From the NCBI GenBank assembly GCA_021732385.1, contig JAKFVA010000025.1, forward strand, positions 62,001 to 126,000: 64,000 nt of DNA. The letters run 5' to 3'. Numbering within the stretch: the first letter of the stretch is position 1; the number at the start of each line of letters is the position of its first letter. Below the pieces are notes generated by a model. That model saw only the letters and a list, made by a program, of their open reading frames with translations, was not told the origin of the DNA and searched no databases. The position numbers and the translations under genes are program-made. Positions 47,410 to 57,936 of this stretch are shown piece after piece. The stretch is from Burkholderiales bacterium. Lineage in GTDB: Bacteria > Pseudomonadota > Gammaproteobacteria > Burkholderiales > Burkholderiaceae_C.

Positions 47410-48618
47410 ATGAACAAAGACAAAGTACCCCGCCCCGAGCGCCTCTCGCAACTGGTGGGCCAGCCAGTTGAAGCCATTGTTACCCCGGCGCTGGTGGTTG
47501 ACCTCGACGCCATGGAGCGCAACCTCACGCGCATGGCTGAATTTGCCAAGAAACACAATGTGCGCCTGCGCCCGCATGCCAAAACCCACAAAAGTGCGGT
47601 GATTGCCAAGCTGCAAATGCAGGCGGGTGCGGTGGGTATGTGCGTGCAAACATTGGCCGAAGCCGAGGCGCTGGCACAGCGCGGCGTGACCGATATTTTT
47701 ATTACCAACCAAATTGTTTCGCCCGCCAAACTGCTGCGTGCCGTGGCTGTTGCGCAGCTGCTCACGCAAACCAATGGCAAGCTGGCCATTACGGTGGACA
47801 GCGCGCTCGGCGTGACGCGGCTGGCGCAAGCCCAAGTGCAGGCCGGTGGCCCGCGTTGCGTGATTGATGTGCTGGTGGAGATTGATGTGGGCCACAACCG
47901 CTGCGGCGTAGCACCTGGCGAGGCCGCGCTAACGCTAGCGCGGCAAATCAGCTTGTTCGATGGGCTGCACTTTGCCGGCCTGCACGCCTACAACGGCCGC
48001 ACCCAGCACACCCGCACCGCCCAGGGGCGGCGTGACGCCGTGTCGGTTGCGGTGCAAGACGCGGTTTACACCCGCCAGCTGATTGAGGACGCTGGCATCA
48101 AGGTGGACTTGATCACCGGCGCAGGCACTGGCAGCTTCATGCTGGAAGCCGCCAGTGGCGTGTACGGCGAACTGCAGCCTGGCTCGTACCTGTTCATGGA
48201 TGTGGACTACGCCAAAAACGAGCGCGATGCCGCACAACCCAATTTTGAACAGGCGCTGTTTGTGAAAACCCAGGTCATCAGCGTGCGCCCCGAGCTGGCT
48301 GGCGGCCATGCGGTGTGCGATGCCGGCCACAAAAGCCATGCGGTCGAATCGGGCCTGCCGCTGGTACACCCGCTGGGCGCTGGCATGGGGGACGACTACG
48401 CGCTGGAGTACTTCAAGTCAGCCGACGAGCATGGCATGCTGCGCGCCGCGGGCAGCGCCACCCGCCTGCCCGCCCTGGGTCAGATGCTGTGGCTCATTCC
48501 TGGCCACTGCGACCCCACCGTGCACCTGCACGACTTCATGATTGGCGTGCGTGGCGGCCTGCTGCACGGCACGGTTGAGCGCATTCTGCGGGTTGATGCG
48601 CGCGGCGCTGTAGCCTAG
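47410..48618 (+). CDS. D-threonine aldolase / 3-hydroxy-D-aspartate aldolase-like enzyme
   Basis: 402 aa, fold type III PLP enzyme (DSD1 family). PLP lysine Lys58 in RPHAKTHKS. Metal-binding [11 protein letters not shown] near the C-terminus and the long [22 protein letters not shown]-terminus are family traits. It would cleave D-beta-hydroxy amino acids to glycine and an aldehyde; D-serine dehydratase activity is an alternative. Its TAG stop overlaps the ruvB TAG on the other strand (CTAG). Confidence 0.87.
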   Translation: MNKDKVPRPERLSQLVGQPVEAIVTPALVVDLDAMERNLTRMAEFAKKHNVRLRPHAKTHKSAVIAKLQMQAGAVGMCVQTLAEAEALAQRGVTDIFITNQIVSPAKLLRAVAVAQLLTQTNGKLAITVDSALGVTRLAQAQVQAGGPRCVIDVLVEIDVGHNRCGVAPGEAALTLARQISLFDGLHFAGLHAYNGRTQHTRTAQGRRDAVSVAVQDAVYTRQLIEDAGIKVDLITGAGTGSFMLEAASGVYGELQPGSYLFMDVDYAKNERDAAQPNFEQALFVKTQVISVRPELAGGHAVCDAGHKSHAVESGLPLVHPLGAGMGDDYALEYFKSADEHGMLRAAGSATRLPALGQMLWLIPGHCDPTVHLHDFMIGVRGGLLHGTVERILRVDARGAVA

Positions 48619-49694
48619 CCAAACAACTCGCCCACTCCCGCTTCGCCGCGCCCGGCAGGCGCTGCTACCCCCAGGTGCCGGTAAGCCGCCAGCGTGGCCA
48701 CGCGCCCGCGCGGCGTGCGCTGCAAAAAGCCCTGCTGAATCAGATACGGCTCAATCACGTCTTCAATCGTGCCTGCCTCCTCGCCAATGCTGGCGGCAAT
48801 GTTGTCCAGCCCCACTGGGCCGCCGTCAAAGCGGTGGATCACGGCCTCCAGCAGTTTGCGGTCCATGACGTCAAAGCCCTGCGGGTCCACGTCGAGCATC
48901 ACCAGGGCTTTCTTGGCAATGGCTTCATCGATCACGCCTGCGCCTTTGACATCGGCATAGTCGCGCACACGGCGTAGCAAACGGTTGGCAATGCGCGGTG
49001 TGCCGCGTGAGCGCCGCGCAATCTCCACGCCACCGGCCTCGTCCATCGGTACTTTCAATAAGCCCGCACTGCGTTTGACGATGCGCGCCAATTCCTCGGC
49101 GCTGTAAAACTCCAACCGCGCCACAATGCCAAAGCGGTCGCGCAGCGGATTGGTCAGCATGCCCGCGCGGGTGGTGGCACCCACCAGCGTGAACGGCTGC
49201 AAATCCAGCTTGATGCTGCGCGCTGCCGGGCCATCGCCAATCATGATGTCAATCTGGTAGTCCTCCAGCGCGGGGTACAAGATTTCTTCCACCACTGGCG
49301 ACAGACGGTGGATTTCGTCAATGAACAGCACATCGTTTTTTTCCAGATTGGTCAAAAGCGCCGCCAGGTCCTTGGGCTTTTCCAGCACCGGCCCGCTGGT
49401 CTGGCGCAAATTGACGCCGAGCTCTTGCGCAATGATGTGGCTGAGGGTGGTTTTACCCAAGCCCGGTGGACCAAACAGCAACACATGGTCGAGCGCCTCG
49501 GCGCGTTTTTTGGCCGCACCGATGAAAATTTCAAGCTGCTCACGCACCTTCATCTGGCCGATGTATTCATCCAGTAACTTGGGCCGCAGCGCGCGCTCTA
49601 TCGCCTCTTCTGCCGGCGAAGTGGGCGCAGCAGAAATAACGCGGTGCTGGGGGGCTGAAAAGTCGTCGCTGAAGTTGTCGGTCTGGATGGTCAT
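48615..49694 (-). CDS. ruvB: Holliday junction branch migration helicase RuvB
   Basis: 359 aa hexameric AAA+ motor. N-terminal [11 protein letters not shown], Walker [11 protein letters not shown], Walker B DEIHRL, sensor 1 GATTRAG and the C-terminal winged-helix domain with RTPRGR. Start 2 bp after the ruvA stop. RuvC is not in the window. I see no LexA box in front of ruvA. Confidence 0.97.
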   Translation of the reverse strand: MTIQTDNFSDDFSAPQHRVISAAPTSPAEEAIERALRPKLLDEYIGQMKVREQLEIFIGAAKKRAEALDHVLLFGPPGLGKTTLSHIIAQELGVNLRQTSGPVLEKPKDLAALLTNLEKNDVLFIDEIHRLSPVVEEILYPALEDYQIDIMIGDGPAARSIKLDLQPFTLVGATTRAGMLTNPLRDRFGIVARLEFYSAEELARIVKRSAGLLKVPMDEAGGVEIARRSRGTPRIANRLLRRVRDYADVKGAGVIDEAIAKKALVMLDVDPQGFDVMDRKLLEAVIHRFDGGPVGLDNIAASIGEEAGTIEDVIEPYLIQQGFLQRTPRGRVATLAAYRHLGVAAPAGRGEAGVGELFG

Positions 49695-49696
49695 GC

Positions 49697-50278
49697 TTAT
49701 TTCGCCAATGCCTTCAGCGCCAATTTGATTCCCTCACTCACCCCCACACCGGCAGGCAGCGCCTTGAGCGCCAGCGCGGCGTCGCGGTCGCTGTAGCCCA
49801 GTGCCACCAGCGCCTGCAAGATATCGGCTTGGTCGGCGCTGGCCATGGAACCGCCAGCAGTCGCAATGCCCATGTCTGCACCCAGCTTGCCTTTGAGCTC
49901 CAGCAGCAAACGCTCAGCGGTTTTCTTGCCAATGCCAGGCACCTTAATGAGCCGCCCGGCTTCTTGCAGCGTGATGGCCTGCGCCAGGTCTTGCACACTC
50001 ATGCCCGACAACACGCTCAATGCCGTGCGCGGCCCCACACCCGAAATCTTGATGAGTTGGCGAAACGCCTCGCGCTCTCCCGTAGTGGCAAAACCGTAAA
50101 GCAGCTGCGCGTCCTCGCGCACCACCAGATGCGTCAGTACCACCACCGCCTCACCCAACGCGGGCAGGTTGTAGAAAGTGCTCATAGGCACATCCACCTC
50201 ATAGCCGACACCTTGCACATCCAGCACAATCTGGGGTGGGTTCTTTTCGGCCAGGATGCCGCTTAATTTGCCTATCAT
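49697..50278 (-). CDS. ruvA: Holliday junction binding protein RuvA
   Basis: 193 aa. Starts [31 protein letters not shown]; helix-hairpin-helix motifs [14 protein letters not shown] and [18 protein letters not shown]-terminal domain III (about 145-193) that contacts RuvB. First gene of ruvAB, divergent from phoH with 57 bp between starts. Confidence 0.97.
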   Translation of the reverse strand: MIGKLSGILAEKNPPQIVLDVQGVGYEVDVPMSTFYNLPALGEAVVVLTHLVVREDAQLLYGFATTGEREAFRQLIKISGVGPRTALSVLSGMSVQDLAQAITLQEAGRLIKVPGIGKKTAERLLLELKGKLGADMGIATAGGSMASADQADILQALVALGYSDRDAALALKALPAGVGVSEGIKLALKALAK

Positions 50279-50335
50279 TGAATTTGTCTGTATCAGTCGT
50301 ACTTTACGGAATTATCAACCTCACCGGACACCCGC

Positions 50336-51301
50336 TTGATTCTTCGCCACATCTTCACCCCGCAGAGCAACACCCGGCTGGCCCACCTTTGCGGCGCAGT
50401 AGATGAGCATTTGCGCAGCATCGAACAAGCCCTGGAGGTGAAGATTGCACACCGCCACGAACAGTTCAAGGTTGATGGCCCCAAGGCACGCGCCACCCAG
50501 GCCATGGAAGTGCTGCAGGCGCTGTATGAGATTGCCGCGCAGCCCATAGCACCGCACACCGTGCAATTGATGCTGGCAGGCGACGGCCCGCGCGGGTCTG
50601 CCGCCACCAAGCCCACTGGCGACGGCCCCAGCCTGAGCACCCGCCGCGCCGACCTGCGCCCGCGCACACCCAACCAGGGTGCGTACCTCGACCACATTGC
50701 CGCGCACGACATCACTTTTGGCATTGGCCCGGCCGGCACCGGCAAAACCTATCTGGCGGTAGCCTGTGCGGTAGATGCGCTGGAGCGCGGCACGGTGCAG
50801 CGCATTGTGCTCACGCGCCCCGCCGTGGAAGCGGGTGAGCGCCTGGGCTACCTGCCTGGCGACATGAACCAAAAAATCGACCCCTATTTGCGCCCGCTCT
50901 ACGACGCGCTGTACGAGCTGATGGGTTTTGACAAAGTGCTCAAGGCGTTTGAGCGCCAGCAACTCGAAATCGCCCCGCTGGGCTTTATGCGCGGCCGCAC
51001 CCTAAGCCACGCGTTTGTGATTTTGGACGAAGCGCAAAACACCACGCCCGAGCAAATGAAAATGTTTTTAACCCGCATTGGCTTTGCCAGCAAAGCCGTG
51101 GTCACCGGCGATGTGAGCCAGATTGACCTGCCCAAAGAGCAGCTCAGCGGCTTGGTCGACGCCGAGCGCGTGCTGCGCCGCACCAGCGGCATAGCGATTA
51201 GCCGCTTTACCAGCCAAGACGTGGTGCGCCACCCCTTGGTGGCACGGATTGTCGATGCGTACGAGGCATATGGCGTTCAGCCTGCAGTTCGCCCGCTTTG
51301 A
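50336..51301 (+). CDS. phoH: PhoH-like ATPase (YbeZ type)
   Basis: 321 aa. KH-like N-terminus, then the P-loop GPAGTGKTYLA (about 138-148), LTRPAVEAGERLGYLPGD, Walker B VILDEAQN and TGDVSQIDLP. The start appears to be TTG (50336), giving MILRHIFTP, which fits the family; no ATG is available in frame before the conserved region. The next gene, ybeY, overlaps its 3' end by 32 bp, the usual phoH-ybeY rRNA-processing pair. Confidence 0.92.
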   Translation: MILRHIFTPQSNTRLAHLCGAVDEHLRSIEQALEVKIAHRHEQFKVDGPKARATQAMEVLQALYEIAAQPIAPHTVQLMLAGDGPRGSAATKPTGDGPSLSTRRADLRPRTPNQGAYLDHIAAHDITFGIGPAGTGKTYLAVACAVDALERGTVQRIVLTRPAVEAGERLGYLPGDMNQKIDPYLRPLYDALYELMGFDKVLKAFERQQLEIAPLGFMRGRTLSHAFVILDEAQNTTPEQMKMFLTRIGFASKAVVTGDVSQIDLPKEQLSGLVDAERVLRRTSGIAISRFTSQDVVRHPLVARIVDAYEAYGVQPAVRPL

Positions 51302-51707
51302 CACCAGTGCAGCCCACCGGGCTGTGCTAACGCGCGCCAAGGTGTTGCGCTGGATCAGCCATGCGCTGCCAGGCGCATTTGAAATCACGGTGCGCATTGT
51401 GGGCCAAGCAGAAGGGCGCGCCTTGAACCTGCAATTTCGCGGAAAGGATTACGCCACCAATGTCTTGACGTTTGACTATGCCAGAAGCCCCACGGTGATG
51501 GCCGACCTGGTACTGTGTGGGCCGGTGATTGAATGCGAGGCCTTGGCGCAGGGCAAAACACTGGAGGCCCACTACGCGCATTTGCTGTTGCACGGCGCAC
51601 TGCATGCGCAAGGCTACGACCACGAAACCAGCGAAGCCGACGCGCTGGAGATGGAGTCGCTGGAGATTTTGCTGCTGATGGCGCTGGGCTTTGACTGCCC
51701 GTATTGA
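51270..51707 (+). CDS. ybeY: Endoribonuclease YbeY
   Basis: 145 aa metal-dependent RNase for 16S 3'-end maturation and ribosome quality control. The zinc site is HGALHAQGYDH with three histidines. RGKDYATNVLTFDY is the second family signature. ATG at 51270 (MAFSLQFARF) overlaps the phoH end by 32 bp; an earlier in-frame start (51249) lies deeper in phoH. Confidence 0.94.
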   Translation: MAFSLQFARFDTSAAHRAVLTRAKVLRWISHALPGAFEITVRIVGQAEGRALNLQFRGKDYATNVLTFDYARSPTVMADLVLCGPVIECEALAQGKTLEAHYAHLLLHGALHAQGYDHETSEADALEMESLEILLLMALGFDCPY

Positions 51708-51734
51708 CTTGCAGCCGTTTTAGCCGCAGATTTT

Positions 51735-52955
51735 CTAGCCCAGCGTGACCCGCGCAAATTTGCGCTTGCCCACCTGCACCACATACACGCCCGCGCCGAG
51801 CTTGAGCGCCTTGTCGCTCACCACGGCGCTGTCCACCCGCACCCCGCCGCCGTCTATCAGGCGGTTGCCCTCACCGCTGGAAGCCGCCAAGCCGGCTATT
51901 TTCAGCAAGGCACCAATCCCCAGGGGCGCGCCGCCTGGCAAAGACAGCGTGATTTCATCAATCTCATCGGGTACGCCGCCCTTGCTGCGGTTGATGAAAT
52001 CCTGCTCCGCGGCATCGGCCGCCTGCCGGGAGTGAAAGCGCGCGGTAATTTCCTTGGCTAACAGCACCTTGGCGTCTTTGGGGTTGCGGCCCCCATCCAC
52101 TTCTTTTTTTAGCGCGGCAATCGCCGCCTCGCTTTGAAACGACAGCAGCGTGTACCAGCGCCACATCAGCACGTCGCTGATGGAGAGCACCTTGGCAAAC
52201 ATGGTGTTGGCGTCTTCACTGATGCCGATGTAGTTATTTTTACTTTTGGACATTTTGTCCACGCCGTCCAGGCCCTCAAGCAGCGGCATGGTCAAAATGC
52301 ACTGCGGCTCCTGGCCGTATTCGGCTTGCAGGCTGCGGCCCACCAGCAGGTTGAATTTCTGGTCGGTGCCGCCCAGTTCCAGGTCGGCCTTGAGTGCCAC
52401 GCTGTCATAGCCCTGCATCAGCGGGTACAAAAATTCATGCACGCTGATTGGCGTACCGGCTTGGTAGCGCTCCGAGAAATCGTTGCGCTCCATCATGCGT
52501 GCCACGGTGTAGCGGGCAGCCAGCTCAATCAGGCCGCGCGCGCCCAGCGGGTCGCTCCACTCGCTGTTGTAGCGGATTTCGGTTTTGGCCGGGTCAAGCA
52601 CCAGGCTGGCTTGCTTGTAATAGGTCTGGGCGTTGGCCTCGATTTGTTCGCGGGTGAGTGGCGGGCGGGTGGTGTTGCGGCCTGAGGGGTCGCCGATCAT
52701 GCTGGTGAAATCGCCAATCAAAAAGACCACCTGGTGACCCAGGTCTTGCAACTGCCGCAACTTGTTGAGCACCACCGTATGGCCGATGTGGATGTCGGGC
52801 GCGGTGGGATCCAGCCCCAATTTGATGCGCAGTGGCTTGCCGGTAGCCTCGGAGCGGGCCAGTTTTTTTACCCATTCGTCTTGCGGTATCAGCTCTTCGC
52901 AGCCGCGCAAGGTGACCGCTAGTGCCTGCTGCAGCTTATCGGATAGTAGGGACAT
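51735..52955 (-). CDS. tyrS: Tyrosyl-tRNA synthetase
   Basis: 406 aa class I synthetase. HIGH motif as HIGHTVV, KMSKS as DKMSKSKNN, and a C-terminal S4 RNA-binding domain (from about residue 340). ATG at 52955 (MSLLSDKLQ) chosen; an upstream in-frame start adds 13 residues of no recognisable family sequence. Divergent from the M23 peptidase gene. Confidence 0.96.
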   Translation of the reverse strand: MSLLSDKLQQALAVTLRGCEELIPQDEWVKKLARSEATGKPLRIKLGLDPTAPDIHIGHTVVLNKLRQLQDLGHQVVFLIGDFTSMIGDPSGRNTTRPPLTREQIEANAQTYYKQASLVLDPAKTEIRYNSEWSDPLGARGLIELAARYTVARMMERNDFSERYQAGTPISVHEFLYPLMQGYDSVALKADLELGGTDQKFNLLVGRSLQAEYGQEPQCILTMPLLEGLDGVDKMSKSKNNYIGISEDANTMFAKVLSISDVLMWRWYTLLSFQSEAAIAALKKEVDGGRNPKDAKVLLAKEITARFHSRQAADAAEQDFINRSKGGVPDEIDEITLSLPGGAPLGIGALLKIAGLAASSGEGNRLIDGGGVRVDSAVVSDKALKLGAGVYVVQVGKRKFARVTLG

Positions 52956-53040
52956 AGCGAGTACGGATTGCGATGCAGATAGAGGGGCGCGCATCAGGTA
53001 AAGCTTGATAAACAGGCGGGAAATGGATGAAAGCGTGGAC

Positions 53041-53067
53041 TTGTTACACCTTAGGTATGGCTATACT
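53041..53067 (+). promoter_or_regulatory. Candidate promoter for the M23 peptidase gene
   Basis: TTGTTA at 53041-53046 and TATACT at 53062-53067, spacing 15 bp, in the 275-bp divergent tyrS / M23 interval. Good hexamers but a short spacer. Confidence 0.35.
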
Positions 53068-53230
53068 GGCAAGCCCCTTGCGTAGGACAACACTGACAGA
53101 TTGTAGTTGTCCACTTTGCTGAATGGCGACAGGTGCTGGCTGGCTTGGCTCGTACTGTGACGCCTGGCACCTCAGATTTGTGCTGCGCTCCCGCTTTTGT
53201 GGCTGGTGCTGCGTCTTGGAGATTGCGATT

Positions 53231-54607
53231 TTGAATCCAGGTTTTTTTGAGTTGTTGCAAACCTTGGCTTTGCGTTGTGCGGCAGGTTTGCATCGCCACC
53301 CCAAGCGGATTGCCGCTGGCGTGGCTGCCATCTTGCTTTGCGGTGGTGGTGCGGCACTGGCTGTGGCCTCGCTTGCGCCCGACGCCGCCCAGTTGCCAGT
53401 GCGGCAATTGCTGCAGGCCGTCGAGCCCTTGCCCTTGCAAGTACAAAGCGATGCGCTGCAAAGCCAGCGCTACACCTTGTTTCGCCAAGACGTCTCACGC
53501 TCAACCGATACGGCGCAAAGCCTATTCAAGCGCCTGGGCATAGACGATGTGGCGGCAGCCAGCTTTTTAAGCATTGACCCGCAAGCGCGGCAGCACCTGC
53601 TGGGCCGTGCCGGGCGGCTGGTCAAAGCCGAGGTCAACAACGACTACAGCCTGGCCAAGCTGACGGCCCGCTGGAGCCCCGAAGACAATGGCCAGTTCAA
53701 ACGCTGGATACTGGAGCGTACCGCGCAGGGGCTGCAGTCCCGGCTGGAAACCGCGCCACTGCAAGCCAGCCAGCGCCTGGCCAGTGGCACTATCCGCAGT
53801 TCACTGTTTGCCGCCACTGACGAAGCCGCCATACCCGATTCCATTGCAGTGCAGATGGCCGACATTTTCTCGGGCGATATCGATTTCCACCGGGCTCTGC
53901 GCAAGGGCGACCGATTCAGCGTGGTCTATGAAACGCTGGAGGCTGATGGCGAGCCTGTTCGCAGTGGCAAAGTTTTGAGCGCCGAATTTGTCAACAACGG
54001 CAAAACCTTGCAGGCCATCTGGTTCCAGGAACAGGGTGTGCACCCACTTACAAGTGCAGCTCACAAGGGTGGCTACTACACGCTAGATGGCGCCAGCCTG
54101 CGCCGCGCTTACCTGGCCTCCCCCATGGAGTTTTCGCGCGTTTCCAGCGGCTTCAAGATGCGCTTTCACCCCATTTTGCAAACCTGGCGCGCGCATCTGG
54201 GTGTGGACTACGCCGCCCCGAGCGGCACGCCCGTGCGCAGCGTGGCCGACGGTATGGTCGAATTTGCGGGCTGGCAAAACGGCTTTGGCAACGTGGTGTT
54301 TGTCAAACACCGCAACAACCACACCACGGTCTATGCACACCTGTCCAAAATCCTGCTGCGCAAGGGCCAGGGCGTGAGCCAGGGCCAGCATGTGGGTCTG
54401 GTAGGTGCCACCGGCTGGGCCACTGGCCCGCATCTGCATTTTGAGTTCCGCGTCAACGGCCAGCACCACGATCCGTTGACCATTGCCCGCCAAAGCGAGG
54501 CTGTGCCCGTGTCGCCCGCCGCCCGGCCCTTGTTTAACCAGGCAGTGCTGGCTATGCGCCCGCAGCTTGAGGCCGCAGCCAGCCTGCAACTGGCCAGCGC
54601 GCAGTAA
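53231..54607 (+). CDS. M23 family metallopeptidase (MepM-like)
   Basis: 458 aa from a TTG at 53231, with GGAG about 10 nt before it; the frame is open further up to 53123. An N-terminal transmembrane or signal segment (AAGVAAILLCGGGAALAVASL) anchors it. A long middle region carries LysM-like/OapA-like sequence (about 60-260). The C-terminal LytM domain has the zinc ligands in FHPILQTWRAHLGVDYAAP and HLHFEFR. It cleaves peptidoglycan cross-links in the periplasm. anmK, for anhydro-sugar recycling, follows 43 bp later. Confidence 0.9.
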   Translation: MNPGFFELLQTLALRCAAGLHRHPKRIAAGVAAILLCGGGAALAVASLAPDAAQLPVRQLLQAVEPLPLQVQSDALQSQRYTLFRQDVSRSTDTAQSLFKRLGIDDVAAASFLSIDPQARQHLLGRAGRLVKAEVNNDYSLAKLTARWSPEDNGQFKRWILERTAQGLQSRLETAPLQASQRLASGTIRSSLFAATDEAAIPDSIAVQMADIFSGDIDFHRALRKGDRFSVVYETLEADGEPVRSGKVLSAEFVNNGKTLQAIWFQEQGVHPLTSAAHKGGYYTLDGASLRRAYLASPMEFSRVSSGFKMRFHPILQTWRAHLGVDYAAPSGTPVRSVADGMVEFAGWQNGFGNVVFVKHRNNHTTVYAHLSKILLRKGQGVSQGQHVGLVGATGWATGPHLHFEFRVNGQHHDPLTIARQSEAVPVSPAARPLFNQAVLAMRPQLEAAASLQLASAQ

Positions 54608-54650
54608 GCCGTTTTACCCCGATGCTCGGTTAACTGGGGCGGATTGCGCT

Positions 54651-55781
54651 GTGGCACCATCAAGCGGCACCTACATTGGTTTGATGTCAGGCACCTCGCT
54701 TGACGGTGTGGATGGCGTGCTGGTCGATTTTTCAGGCGCCAAACTGGCTTTAATCCAGCACTGGCATGCATCTTTAGCCCCTGATTTAAGAGCAAATTTA
54801 CTCCTGCTGAACAGCCCCGGCAGCAACGAGCTGCACCTTGCCGCCCTGGCAGGCAATGCGCTGGCACGGCTTTATGCCCAAGTTACGCAGATGCTGCTGC
54901 AAAACAGCGGTTTGCAGCCTGCCCAGGTTGTCGCCATCGGTGCGCATGGTCAGACCGTGCGCCACCAACCGGGCGTGCACGACGCCACAGGCTACACCCT
55001 GCAACTGAACAACCCCGCTTTGCTGGCCGAACTCACCGGTATTGATGTGGTGGCTGACTTTCGCAGCCGCGATGTAGCCGCTGGCGGCCAAGGCGCGCCT
55101 TTGGTGCCAGCCTTTCACCAGGCTGTGTTTTCGCAAGCCGACCAGTCCGTGGCGGTGCTTAATCTTGGCGGTATTGCCAATCTCACGGTTTTGCCCGCAC
55201 TGGATGCCCCCCAGGAGGCTGTGCTGGGTTTTGATTGCGGCCCGGCTAACGCCTTGATGGATGCCTGGTGCCAGCAGCACACCGGCAAACCCTATGACGA
55301 TGCGGGAAAGTGGGCGCTAACAGGCCAGGTTATTCAGCCCTTGATGGAGGCACTGCTTTGCGAGCCTTACTTGGCTTTGCCACCACCCAAAAGCACGGGC
55401 CGTGACCTGTTTAACCCCGCTTGGCTGGGCCAGCGTTTGCAAAATTTCCCCCCACTGGCGGCTGCAGACGTACAAGCCACCCTGGCTGAGTTCACTGCCC
55501 AAGTATGCGCTGCGGATGTGTTGCGCCATGCCAGCACGTGCAGGCAATTGCTGGTGTGCGGCGGTGGCGCGCACAACACGCATTTGATGCAGCGCCTGCA
55601 GGCCTTGCTGCCCACTGTCACAGTCAGCAGCAGCGCCAGCGTCGGCATCGACCCGCAACAGGTGGAAGCCATGGCCTTTGCCTGGCTGGCGCGCCAATGC
55701 ATTAGCCGCAGCGCTGGCAACCTGCCAAAAGCAACGGGGGCCCTTGGCCCCCGTGTACTTGGCGCTATTTACCCGCGCTAA
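54651..55781 (+). CDS. anmK: Anhydro-N-acetylmuramic acid kinase
   Basis: 376 aa from a GTG at 54651. AnmK opens and phosphorylates 1,6-anhydroMurNAc in cell wall recycling. Phosphate loop GLMSGTSLDGVD at about 10-21, then AIGAHGQTVRHQP, VADFRSRDVAAGGQGAPLVP, NLGGIANLT and DCGPANALMD. The 1,6-anhydro product is the product of lytic transglycosylases such as the Slt encoded at 38-40 kb. No ATG is available in frame near the start. Confidence 0.94.
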   Translation: MAPSSGTYIGLMSGTSLDGVDGVLVDFSGAKLALIQHWHASLAPDLRANLLLLNSPGSNELHLAALAGNALARLYAQVTQMLLQNSGLQPAQVVAIGAHGQTVRHQPGVHDATGYTLQLNNPALLAELTGIDVVADFRSRDVAAGGQGAPLVPAFHQAVFSQADQSVAVLNLGGIANLTVLPALDAPQEAVLGFDCGPANALMDAWCQQHTGKPYDDAGKWALTGQVIQPLMEALLCEPYLALPPPKSTGRDLFNPAWLGQRLQNFPPLAAADVQATLAEFTAQVCAADVLRHASTCRQLLVCGGGAHNTHLMQRLQALLPTVTVSSSASVGIDPQQVEAMAFAWLARQCISRSAGNLPKATGALGPRVLGAIYPR

Positions 55782-55802
55782 GGCAATTTTTGCTGCGCGG
55801 GC

Positions 55803-56168
55803 TCAGGTCGAAAACGATGAGCCGCAACCGCAGGTCGTGGTGGCATTGGGGTTCTTGATAACAAACTGCGCACCCTGCAGGTCTTCTTTGTAGTCAATTT
55901 CGGCACCCACCAGGTACTGGTAGCTCATGGCGTCAATCAGCAGCGAAACACCATTTTTGGTCATGGTGGTGTCGTCTTCGTTGGTGACTTCATCAAACGT
56001 AAAGCCGTACTGGAAACCCGAGCAGCCACCGCCCTGCACAAACACGCGCAATTTCAGATCGGGGTTGCCTTCTTCGGCAATCAGGTCTGCCACCTTGGCC
56101 GCCGCGCTGTCGGTGAACAAGATGGGGCTGGGCATTTCAGTAGAAACAGTTTGGGCGAGGGCATTCAT
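55803..56168 (-). CDS. erpA: Iron-sulfur cluster insertion protein ErpA
   Basis: 121 aa A-type carrier. Three conserved cysteines: [11 protein letters not shown] and TTCGCGSSF at the C-terminus. Delivers Fe-S clusters to apoproteins; assembly may be modulated by CyaY, encoded at 7.7 kb. An AGTT/GGAGTT ribosome site lies before the ATG. Bactofilin gene lies 5' of it? No: the bactofilin is downstream on the same strand... its start at 56619 is upstream in transcription order, 55 bp away. Confidence 0.94.
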   Translation of the reverse strand: MNALAQTVSTEMPSPILFTDSAAAKVADLIAEEGNPDLKLRVFVQGGGCSGFQYGFTFDEVTNEDDTTMTKNGVSLLIDAMSYQYLVGAEIDYKEDLQGAQFVIKNPNATTTCGCGSSFST

Positions 56169-56223
56169 GGGTAACTCCGTTGTCTAGCCCCTCATACTAC
56201 TGCAATACAAAGCGGCACGCCCA

Positions 56224-56619
56224 TCAGGCGCTGCTTGCCGCCAATTTGAGTGTGGGCTTTTCCTGCTCGCTCACAATCGGGCAAAGCTGGCCGGCAATCA
56301 TGGCACCCTGGTGCATCTCCAGTGCCTTGTAATGCACATCGCCATGAATACGCGCCTTGGGCTGCAATTCAAGCAACTCGCCGGCGTGCACCGGGCCATT
56401 CACATTGCCGTTGATGATGACGTGGTCGGCATGGATCTCGCCGTTGACCGTGGCCGTTTCGGAAATCACCAGAATGCTGGGCTGCTCGGGGTTGGCCCGG
56501 ATATCGCCCATGACCTCGCCGTCGATACGCAAGCCATCGGTAAACCTTAAAAATCCTTCAATCTGGCTGCCTTGGGCAATCAAGCTTTTGATGGGGGGTT
56601 GTTTTTTTTTCGCAAACAT
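56224..56619 (-). CDS. Bactofilin (polymer-forming cytoskeletal protein)
   Basis: 131 aa. Lys-rich start MFAKKKQPP, then a right-handed beta-helix core with repeated hydrophobic-Gly steps (GSQIEGFLRFTDGLRIDGEVMGDI, VNGEIHADHVIINGNVNGPVHAGELLEL), characteristic of the bactofilin domain. Forms filaments that organise envelope growth or polar structures. Lies in a minus-strand run between the DUF6776 gene (45 bp upstream) and erpA. Confidence 0.92.
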   Translation of the reverse strand: MFAKKKQPPIKSLIAQGSQIEGFLRFTDGLRIDGEVMGDIRANPEQPSILVISETATVNGEIHADHVIINGNVNGPVHAGELLELQPKARIHGDVHYKALEMHQGAMIAGQLCPIVSEQEKPTLKLAASSA

Positions 56620-56663
56620 GGAGGGCGATCCGGGATGAAAGGGGCGAGTTGGTAACAGCGTGG

Positions 56664-57371
56664 CTAGAGCTTGACGGTTTGCATCGCGCGTACGACCACG
56701 CCATCAAGCACCCGGGCTGACACAGTTTTTACCACGGCCTGTGGCGGCAGGTCAATCACACCTTCCATCCGGTGGTACTGCCGCAGCACAAGGCTTTGCG
56801 CTCCACCGGGCAGTCCTAGAGTCCAGGGTTTGCCGGCCAGCAAGCCGTTAAAAGTCAACTCCAGTCTGCCATTAAATTCAGGCGCATTCTTGACGGGTTG
56901 CATTACCAAAACCTGCCACTTGACCTGTGAACCGCCTAATAGTTCTGCCTGCAAGGCGCGGATAGTGATGCCTTCGGTGCTGCTGGCCGGAATGAGTTTT
57001 TCAAAAAATCCCAAGTCATCACGCAAGGCACGGTTTTCGGTTTCCAGCCGCTTGATTTGGCTTCCCAATACCTCCTGCGCGGCTTTCTCAGCGGTAAGCA
57101 AGCTGCCTGAAGTGTTGGCAACTGATTGCGCCTTGTCGCGCTCCCCACGCAGGTTTGCGACCTCGACGCGCAAAGCCGCCAGCTCATGATGAATATTGGG
57201 CTCCAAACCCGCAATACTCTTGCCAAATTCAAAGGTCCACAAGGCAATAGCCGCACAGAACCCAAGCACTGTCGCCGCCATGACCCAGCGCAGCGGCCAA
57301 GGCATAGCGCTGCGCACAGCCATGCGCGGGGCGCTAATGGTTAGGCGACGACGAAGTAGGCGAAAACGCAT
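56664..57371 (-). CDS. DUF6776-family membrane protein
   Basis: 235 aa. Arg-rich N-terminus, one transmembrane helix (about 29-48), a coiled coil (about 60-125, KAAQEVLGSQIKRLETENRALRDDLGFFEKL) and a C-terminal beta-rich domain, all with periplasmic topology. EGITIRALQAELLGGSQVKWQVLVMQ is typical of DUF6776. Function unknown; it is followed by the bactofilin gene 44 bp downstream, so both may act at the envelope. Confidence 0.82.
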   Translation of the reverse strand: MRFRLLRRRLTISAPRMAVRSAMPWPLRWVMAATVLGFCAAIALWTFEFGKSIAGLEPNIHHELAALRVEVANLRGERDKAQSVANTSGSLLTAEKAAQEVLGSQIKRLETENRALRDDLGFFEKLIPASSTEGITIRALQAELLGGSQVKWQVLVMQPVKNAPEFNGRLELTFNGLLAGKPWTLGLPGGAQSLVLRQYHRMEGVIDLPPQAVVKTVSARVLDGVVVRAMQTVKL

Positions 57372-57404
57372 GAGCTGTGAAGTCTACTCTGCGGGACTGA
57401 CAAC

Positions 57405-57432
57405 AAAAAAACCGCCCGAAGGCGGTTTTTTA
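57405..57432 (-). terminator. Rho-independent terminator after rplM-rpsI
   Basis: AAAAAACCGCC-CGAA-GGCGGTTTTTT: a perfect stem with a tetraloop and a T-run on both strands. It lies 112 bp after the rpsI stop and before the DUF6776 gene. The symmetry allows bidirectional action. Confidence 0.9.
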
Positions 57433-57543
57433 TTGTTTGTTTAATTTGCGTAGCGAGAAACCGGCAGGCTAGGCGCAAACCGGAACAAGGTTATGCACCT
57501 TGTGAGGATTTGCAACAACGCATCCCGGTTTCGCAGTAGCAAA

Positions 57544-57936
57544 TTACCGTTTGGAGAACTGCTTGCGGCGACGGGCGCCATGCAAGCCAACCTTCTTGCG
57601 CTCAACCTCGCGTGCATCACGCGTGACGAAACCGGCTTTGCTCAAGTCGGGCTTGAGCGCCGCATCGTAGTCAATCAGCGCGCGGGTAATGCCGTGGCGT
57701 ACCGCACCGGCTTGGCCTGACTCGCCACCGCCATGCACATTGATCATGATGTCGAAGGTTTCAACATGGTTGGTCAAGAACAGCGGTTGCTTGCAGATCA
57801 TGATTGAGGTTTGACGGCCAAAGAACGCCTGAATGTCCTTGCCATTCACGGTGATTTTGCCGGTGCCTTTTTTCAGAAACACGCGGGCGACGCTGGATTT
57901 GCGGCGGCCGGTGCCATTGTTCCATTCACCAATCAT
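57544..57936 (-). CDS. rpsI: Ribosomal protein uS9
   Basis: 130 aa 30S protein. [35 protein letters not shown] and the C-terminal [14 protein letters not shown], whose basic tail reaches the P-site tRNA, are standard. Start overlaps the rplM stop (ATGA); co-transcribed with rplM. Confidence 0.98.
   Translation of the reverse strand: MIGEWNNGTGRRKSSVARVFLKKGTGKITVNGKDIQAFFGRQTSIMICKQPLFLTNHVETFDIMINVHGGGESGQAGAVRHGITRALIDYDAALKPDLSKAGFVTRDAREVERKKVGLHGARRRKQFSKR

Noticed and set aside
50279..50335. Possible LexA box in the ruvA/phoH interval
   Set aside because: CTGTAT occurs once but no paired half-site at the expected spacing.
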